In this document: positions 57,759 through 64,000 of the stretch, in pieces
Layout of the letters: each line of letters begins with the position of its first letter
How positions within the stretch are numbered: the first letter of the stretch is position 1
Source: Pseudopyrenochaeta lycopersici
Taxonomy: Eukaryota > Ascomycota > Dothideomycetes > Pleosporales > Pseudopyrenochaetaceae
DNA: 64,000 nt
Direction: 5' to 3'
Assembly: GCA_003313425.1 (NCBI GenBank)
Contig: NHZP01000011.1
Span: forward strand, 1,240,001-1,304,000
Notes under the pieces: generated by a model
The model's database searches: none
What the model saw: the letters and a program-made list of their open reading frames with translations, nothing else
What the model was told of the DNA's origin: nothing
Position numbers and translations under genes: made by a program

Positions 57759-59000
57759 TCAGTTGTATGTGACTACGAAGCTGGACCATCCGACAGCGAC
57801 TAATTGTGCAATCCGCTTTCCTCTCATTGCTACCACTTCTTCGAACTCCTCAAAGAACTGATTCTTGTTGCCTAAGCCTAGTTGATCCAGGCTATTGTCT
57901 CCTGCGGCAAATACGGCTCGTGTCTGCCTGCCTTCAGAGTCTGACACTTCCACAGCAACTAGTATGTGTCCATGTCCGATCGCGACATCGTACACCCTTG
58001 CTTCTTCGTCATCAATGCGGACCGTCAAGTACTTGACAAACTCATCTTGCTCGCCTTCAGCCCAGACGCCCGTCGTTCTAGGCACTTGCCTCCCATCATT
58101 CAAGCCTGGAAGCCCATCCTCACATACTGTACCCGCCTTGAGCACTGCCAATTCGCCAACTGCCCCAGGACATGCCTGGCCCCATAAAAATAGCTCACCA
58201 TCAGAACTTACTGCTGCAGTCATATACCCACCAGACGCTATCTTCGTGACGCACGTCTCAGAAAGGTAAGGGACGGTTTCAAAGTCAGAAGCACCTTCGT
58301 ATGGCCGTCCTAAGCTTTTTGAATACCGTGGGTCGCGAGTCGAAGTATAAGCTTTGCCATGCTGATCTAGGACGGTGCTTGTTGTTGCGTTTGTCGCCCA
58401 TTGTACCGGAACGAAGGATGCGAGAGGTGGCTGTTTTGAATAGAGAGCTCTTTCTGACCCGAGGCAGCAACGAAGCTCTGTAAGGTCTCGGAAATGCAAC
58501 ACCTGTGCTTCGCCAGTGACTTGGTCTGTTATGCTCAAGAGTATGTCTCCACCGCTTATGATCTTGATGCCGAGGATGTTGTCGGCGGTGAGGGTGTAGA
58601 ATTGGATATCTGGTACATTGTCTGATATATCAACGTCTGAAGCGAAGACTACCATCTGCTTGGTGGCATCTAGCGAATCGCTGCGTGAGATGATATAGCC
58701 TTGAAGTCCAACATGCATAGCACTACCGAAGAAGCTGCAAGTAGTCGCGCCTTCGTCAACAGCACTTTTGAGCTCTTCACATCCTGCTATGTGATCTTTC
58801 TGAGCAGTTGTGAGGCTCTCCCCCATATACTCCAGAGTCCACAACCCTGCAGTATCTTGAAATGCGACAACAGCATCACACCAAGACGACCAAAGGACGT
58901 TTAGGGCTTGGGCACGAACGACTGAAGCAGATAGAATGCAAGCCTCTCCCAATCCACTATTTTGAGTCTGTGTATTGAAGCCGAAGGAGTAGAGTTGCAT
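57759..59000 (-). CDS. RCC1-repeat (regulator of chromosome condensation-like) protein
   Basis: A single exon of 413 aa starting MQLYSFGFNTQTQNSGLGEA. Repeats of the RCC1 beta-propeller type are seen in VTKIASGGYMTAAVSSDGEL, FLWGQACPG, VYDVAIGHGHILVAVEV, and AAGDNSLDQLGLGNKNQFFE ending in AVGWSSFVVTYN. Similar short proteins in fungi include the Ats1 alpha-tubulin suppressor; I cannot say whether this is its orthologue. The frame is open for 61 codons upstream of ATG 59000, but that part is unlike the family. Confidence 0.85.
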   Translation of the reverse strand: MQLYSFGFNTQTQNSGLGEACILSASVVRAQALNVLWSSWCDAVVAFQDTAGLWTLEYMGESLTTAQKDHIAGCEELKSAVDEGATTCSFFGSAMHVGLQGYIISRSDSLDATKQMVVFASDVDISDNVPDIQFYTLTADNILGIKIISGGDILLSITDQVTGEAQVLHFRDLTELRCCLGSERALYSKQPPLASFVPVQWATNATTSTVLDQHGKAYTSTRDPRYSKSLGRPYEGASDFETVPYLSETCVTKIASGGYMTAAVSSDGELFLWGQACPGAVGELAVLKAGTVCEDGLPGLNDGRQVPRTTGVWAEGEQDEFVKYLTVRIDDEEARVYDVAIGHGHILVAVEVSDSEGRQTRAVFAAGDNSLDQLGLGNKNQFFEEFEEVVAMRGKRIAQLVAVGWSSFVVTYN

Positions 59001-59645
59001 ACTGCTTACGAAGGCCGCAGTAGTTGGGACACAAAATACACTAGATTGCTGAGAGGTGCATGTGATTTCGCGTTGGCAGTGGGGAGACGCGCCTTCGTGG
59101 GTGTTACCAAGTCGGTCGTAGCGCCAAAAGGAGATTCCCGTCCAACGCCAGTAGATTCTTTTGGCCTTAATTACATCACACACCGCATTTAGATATGCGA
59201 TTTTCAGGGTTTACACCGCACATCGCAATCTTTCCCTCAGCCGGCGCTCGCTTGTCAAAACACAGGCCGTCCACAAGCAAGGATTTATGGGGTTCGCATA
59301 GCACAACCATGAATAATGACATCACAGGAGAAATGTTTCCAGAGCACGGCTGCCACTTAAAGATCTCTGCCAGGTGTCATCGTAAACAGCCTTACCGCCC
59401 TGTGCAATATATCGATTCGGGCATCCTTCGGGCACCCTTGTACTTCTTCATTCCTGGAAGGTGAAATCTCCGTTACATGGGTGGAATGCGGTTCGCGCAA
59501 TGAAGGAGGATAATGATTTTTGGAAATGTTCCGTCAACGGCCCGAATATCACTCTTATCAATATTGAATATTCTCACGATGGTAATCGTCGGCATTTGCG
59601 TGTACCTTTACTAAACCCTGGCATTTTGCTCAGTAATGCTCTCTT
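59001..59645. other. Intergenic, no gene seen
   Basis: Between the RCC1-like start and the 3' end of the IFI6-like gene, both minus strand. No coding sequence is supported. Confidence 0.4.
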
Positions 59646-60274
59646 TTAAATGATCAATGGACGCCACGTCATCCCCAAGCGCTGAAAGAAGGAGAATAGG
59701 GACCCTTTGGGCACCAGTCCTCCGTATGTGGCTTGCCACCACGATGCAAAAGTCCCTGTACCCCATATGAGTATTCATGACCAAGGTCGCATACAGCAGC
59801 GGTGCACATACCTTCAACAGGGCCCAACTCCGCAAACCCCAGTGCTTCCAGGGCCCAAGGCGCGATGATGGCGAGTACTCCTAAAGCGATGATCGTGCAC
59901 ATAATGGGATGCTCAATAACGAAGCCCTCAATGCTCTTCGCGACTTCCCAGGCCTTGTGGTATGCATTTCGGACCGTGGGACCGAGTTTGTCATGTGCAT
60001 CTTGTAGAGCTAGGGAAAGCCTTTCAAGCACCCATCTTGCAATATTTTCTTTCCAACCATTGGTGCCAACTATTGAGTCAAGCTTCATGTACAATGCTGG
60101 CCCGGTGAGCGAAGTGTGTAGTATGGTGTTGGCGACATCGTCAGCGATCTCTGCAGAGGGCCGAGAATTGTTGTTAACGGAGAGCAAGGCGAGCTTCTCA
60201 TTGGGTATGGTACTGTCATCGCCACCAATGCATCCAAGGCAGAGAAATATTTCCTGAAGGCGTGCAACTGCCAT
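59646..60274 (-). CDS. IFI6/IFI27-like (ISG12 family) small membrane protein
   Basis: Exons 60274-59812 and 59755-59646 (56-bp intron, GTATGT...GTACAG) give 190 aa. The C-terminal half has the Ifi-6-16 family pattern. The helix IMCTIIALGVLAIIAPWALE is followed by ALGFAELGPVEGTFASWWQA, whose Gly at the splice (G|GT) completes it, then YGGLVPKGSLFSFFQRLGMT and a short tail. The N-terminal 110 residues are helical (NIARWVLERLSLALQDAHDK). Animal members are interferon-induced mitochondrial or ER proteins affecting cell death. In fungi the role is unknown, and such genes are patchily distributed. Without the splice the frame reads into unrelated sequence, which supports the intron. Confidence 0.85.
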
Positions 60275-62664
60275 TTTGAAAGTTATTATGTCGAAGTTGC
60301 GATCCTGTGGGCGGTGGTTGTGCTGTTTATGTGCTCAGGTTAAGCGCCCAAGGCCTCACTGCGCCGCAGGATAAAGGAGAAGGCTGTGCAACATGAACAG
60401 CTCTCATCAAATCGTTTATTAGACGCCGCAGAGCTGAGTACAATTTAGATTTTGATCATAAAGGCACCATGTTCCGATGTTCTAGGCTTGAGTTGAGGTG
60501 TACTTCGCAGGAATGTGGATTCGTCATGCACATTTTACAACCATTCAGACGCTGGTATGAAATGTATAAGGTTCTAGGCTGCAATCTATCTAGAAATCTA
60601 GAGAGCAAATCTCCTCTTACATTTATCGAACAACTGCGCATGGAATGTTTGCTTTCTTCCAGCCCAAATATATTCAAGATCCGCAGTGGCAGGCTCAGGC
60701 AGATGCGATCACTCTAATACCTATCACGAGGAGTATATGCCATCACTTTATTGGTTAAAAGCGGGTGTAGGTATTTGTCAAAAGTGCCAGTGTTATGCAG
60801 ATTATCCGCCTACTTTCTGCAATCATACTGAAGCTCGTGTTGATCGAGCGAGCAGTTCAGCTCAAGAGCGTCACGTTTATATTTGCTATCAGCGACCAGC
60901 ATTCTCTAGAAATGTGTATCATATACGACAGAATAGTTCTTCTTCATTCAAAGAGATAACCCTCTAGGCAGATACATGCTCCGTTCCCCCGCTTTCATAT
61001 CGCTTTGCTTGAATGATTTGCCTTATTTCCGACCGTTGGGCAAAAGCTATCTTTGTACAGGATATCTCCTGGAAGCGTTCGATATTCTGCAGATATTTGC
61101 AAGGCTTAGCAGTGGCACTGTGGCCTTCTTGGTCCCAATTGCATGTATTTCGCCATTGCTACACCTAATCAAGATAACAGCTACTACATTCAGATTGGCA
61201 TCAAAGTATGCTTCAAGCCAGAGCTATCCGAATGGCGAATGTTCGAAAAAATTATTTGAGCAGCAGTAGGATAATTGGCAGCATCGTGAAATCCTCAATT
61301 TTGGACAATAGATCTCGAAGGCCTGCATACTAGGGTGCAGGAGACCAAGGATGAATTTCCTAGGCGGGATGCTGTGGATGCCAGTGCTACCGACGAGATA
61401 CTGACCAACGAGGCACTCGATATGCGGTGGCCTTTCTGGATTAGATAGTCACGTCATTTTCGTTGAGTTGTGGAACAAAAGGTTTGAGAAAGAGGACAAT
61501 GAAGGGCGAAAGTGCAAGGCTGGGACAGGGACCGAAGAAGCCAGAAGAGCTAGTCAAGATGAACGAACATGAGATCGTAAGAGACCGGAGGAATTGAATT
61601 GGGTTCTGGCTTTGGTGATTAGAAATAGCGTTGACGTGGTGTAGCAAACTCATGGAAATGTTGCAGTGAAATCGGAGTGACTTCCCCCAAAGACTTGAAA
61701 TAGGTAAATGAGCTTATGGTAAAGACAAGTGCCGGATCTGCATTGCACCCGATAGGAGTAAGAGTTGGAGTGGGGGGCCATTCATACTAGTTGGTATGGG
61801 TTCATCTTCAGAATCTTAGCCGTTATATTACGATACTCCATCTGCTAAGTGAAGTAAGCAAATCCAGCACAATACATACATCTGAGCTTCGCTGCAATGT
61901 TAGACCGAAAAGTCAACATAGTGGCAGAATCTTTATTCTATGCCAGTCATTTTCTTAGCGAGCTTGACTTCATGGCTAGTAGGCTATACACCGCCAGTAA
62001 CCGGCAACACCCTTGCCACGGATCATCAATTCCATGTCGTTGAGAGCCACAACGCTCCTGATATTTATTCAAAAACAGAAGCCAAGGTATCCCGGTGGCC
62101 TTGGGTCTTCAACTGCCGCTCCTTAAAGTCTTGCGCCTTCCTAGAAAACTATGGGCAACAATTACTCGCAACCGCTTACTTGCGCTCCCAAGCAAACCAC
62201 CAAGAAAACCAAGCCTTCCCCCGCAAAGGCACCCCAGACGCTCTGACCTTATACGTCTGACGTCGCGGAACGGCTCCATACATTTCGCACTACCACAGCA
62301 ATCATTCCCCTATGTGGTCAATTTTCCTTCGTGGAAATACGCCCTCGTGGATTCGCCTCGAGGTTCAACATCTTGGCTTACATACATAGCTCGAGTATGC
62401 GTGGGAGTCAGCATGTCAGAGGCGTTCTATGTGGGTATAGACGTCTTGGAAGGATCAACTTGCGCTCTCATGATGGCAAAAGTCAGTGTGCGCGGATGCA
62501 ACGTAGGGAAATGGATTTCCTGGATCCTTGCCACGCATAAGAACTTATAGGTCTATCAAAAGCCCTAATGCTCGCCTTGCTCTGCTTGAAGATCACATCC
62601 TTGACATTCTTGATTTGCCTGGAGCCTCGCCAAAAGTTTCTTGTCAATTGTTGCTCTTCTCAAC
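60275..62664. other. 2.4-kb gene-poor interval
   Basis: No supported gene. A coding-like stretch at 61312-61448 (plus) begins after an AATAG acceptor and reads LEGLHTRVQETKDEF then RWPFWIR to a TAG, like a last exon, but no preceding exon fits. A short ORF at 62152 (MGNNYSQPLTCAPKQTTKKT, 31 codons) is also unsupported. Both may be relics. Confidence 0.4.
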
Positions 62665-64000
62665 ATGGCGCACAACACTACCAAAGATGAAGTTGTCGAC
62701 CACTTTGAGAAGGTCGAGAAGGACCTCGAAGCCCGATCATCGTCATCATCGTCCTCAGATTCTGTCGACCCCAAACTTGCAGCTTCCCTCCGTCATCGCA
62801 TAGACTGGCGTCTCATCCCAGCCCTAGGCGCCATGTATGGTATCTCGCTCATGGTATGAGTGTCTTATTTCTCTGGCTTTCTCCCACAGCACCTAACCAA
62901 ATCACAGGACCGAAAGAATGTATCCAATGCCGCCATAGCCGGTATGCTCACTGACCTTCGTATGGGAAGGGGCATGGCATACAACCTCGTAAATCTGTGT
63001 TTCTTCATCACCTACGTTCTATGCCAGCCTTTTATGATTATCATCTGCCGGAAGGTTGGGCCCCGGTACTTCTTGCCTGGTATCTGCCTTGCATGGGGAG
63101 CAGTCATCATCGGCTTTGGCTTCACGAAAACATGGGGTGGCTTAGTGCCATTAAGATTGGTGCTGGGCTTGTTGGAGAGCGGTTACTTTCCAGGTTGTTT
63201 GTATTTGTTGAGTTGCTGGTATACTAAGTGTGAGGATGACTCTTGCGTTTAAAATTGTCGATTTCGAAGCTGACATTATCATAGTCGAGGTCGCAAAGCG
63301 ATATAGCGTGTTCTACTTTGTCGGAAGTATCGCCTCTGCACTTTCTGGCATTCTAGCGTATGGGCTGCAGCAAATGGAAGGTGTCCAAGGTATTCGAGGC
63401 TGGCGATGGTAGATCCCCCCCCCCCCCTTTTTCCTGAATTGGCTGTGCCCTAATACTGAATTAGGATTTTCATTATGGAAGGTGTGATCACCTGTGCAGT
63501 CGCTATTTTTGCCATTACGTTTATCGTCAAATTCCCCGATCAGGAGAAAGCTAAGCCTTCGTGGGGCTTCCTCAAGCCACATGAGCTTGATGTGGTGATT
63601 GATCGTCTCAATGCTGATCGAGGAGACGTCAATCCCGAGAAATTCTCCTGGCCGAAATTCCTCGAACCAGCCAAGGATTGGTATATCTACGCCTTCGCTT
63701 TCATCTTCTTCTTCGTCACTACGATCGCATATGGCTTCGCCTTCTTCCTACCCATAATCCTAAGCACGAAACTGAAATTCAGTATGGCAATGTCACAGTG
63801 CCTAGGCGCTCCACCATACGCCGCTTCTGGATTCTTGATGTACGGTGCTGCGTGGTTCAGCGACAAGTATAGGACGAGAGGTCCAGTAGTGTGCTTCCTC
63901 TGCCTGGTTTCTCTCATTGGTTTGCCAATCATGGGATTCGTAAACAATCCTTGGGGTCAGTACGCAGGAGTCTTCATAACCGTCAGTGGCACAAACTCTG
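62665..64000 (+). CDS. MFS transporter, anion:cation symporter type, cut by window end
   Basis: A plasma-membrane permease of the Dal5/Tna1-like family, which takes up allantoate, nicotinate, pantothenate and similar acids; the substrate is not readable here. Exons 62665-62853, 62908-63229, 63285-63408 and 63465 to the end join in phase. After an acidic, Ser-rich N-terminus come DWRLIPALGAMYGISLM, DRKNVSNAAIAGM, the loop motif region CRKVGPRYFLPGI, LRLVLGLLESGYFPG, WYTKFEVAKRYSVFYFVGS (restored by a GTGAGG donor) and GWRWIFIMEG. The second half starts near 63700. Exon 1 ends at a GTATGA donor. The last intron contains 13 consecutive C bases. The C-terminal part lies outside the window. Confidence 0.93.
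63415..63427. repeat. Poly-C tract (13 C) inside an MFS intron
   Basis: Thirteen C residues followed by T-rich sequence form the start of the polypyrimidine region of intron 63409-63464. Such runs are prone to length errors in sequencing. Confidence 0.9.

Noticed and set aside
62152..62247. 31-codon ORF starting MGNN, resembling a myristoylation signal
   Set aside because: Too short, overlapped by other open frames, no context.
1..64000. CRISPR arrays, prophage, bacterial mobile elements, rRNA operons, clustered biosynthetic core enzymes
   Set aside because: None seen; the window is eukaryotic with spliced genes, and no polyketide synthase, NRPS, terpene cyclase or transposase signatures were found.

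Overview
The window reads as nuclear chromosomal DNA of a filamentous ascomycete, probably a dothideomycete of the Pleosporales type (inference). The genes carry short introns of about 48-100 bp with GTRNGT donors, CTRAY branch points and YAG acceptors. There are clear orthologues of yeast housekeeping genes, fungal cell-wall enzymes, a NACHT-ankyrin NOD-like receptor and a kinase of the sort found beside fungal incompatibility genes. There are no bacterial operons, CRISPR arrays, rRNA genes or convincing tRNA genes. Exon boundaries were built by hand from reading frames and splice signals.

Layout. 1-1.9 kb: a kinase gene broken by two frameshifts and a stop (pseudogene). 2.7-6.2 kb, minus strand: the arginine methyltransferase RMT2 and a GPI-anchored GH76 mannosidase (DFG5/DCW1 type). 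7.3-12 kb, plus: an R-SNARE (SNC1) and the bifunctional arginine-biosynthesis enzyme ARG5,6. 12-15 kb: no supported gene. 15-18.4 kb: a large disordered protein with a C-terminal UBA domain. 19.1-24 kb: a small RWD-associated (DUF1115) protein, the mitochondrial Mg2+ channel MRS2, a small hydrophilic protein and clamp-loader subunit RFC5. 24.3-29.1 kb: an accessory patch with a gene relic, the NACHT-ankyrin gene with damage, and two overlapping small hydrophilic ORFs. 29.6-35.6 kb: APP1 phosphatidate phosphatase, a short-chain dehydrogenase and LSM1. 35.6-43.1 kb: gene-poor, except for a previously hidden three-exon gene at 39.6-40.2 kb. 43.1-44.3 kb: a secreted GH5 beta-mannanase. 45.5-48.6 kb: a large glycosylated membrane protein. 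49.2-49.7 kb: a gene relic. 50.2-54.4 kb: a signal peptide peptidase and a serine/proline-rich disordered protein. 54.4-57.7 kb: gene-poor, with a rhodopsin-like membrane-protein relic. 57.8-60.3 kb: an RCC1-like protein and an IFI6/IFI27-like membrane protein. 62.7 kb to the end: an MFS transporter cut by the window edge.

The genes form no single pathway. Most are core cell biology: arginine supply, clamp loading, mRNA decay, secretion, wall assembly, Mg2+ import and lipid signalling. Between them lie decayed or fast-evolving genes. The most interesting points are the NACHT-ankyrin receptor, whose in-frame stop lies inside a potential in-phase 48-nt intron; its two-unit higher-order ankyrin repeat; the unannotated three-exon gene; and the overlapping small ORFs near 28.7 kb.
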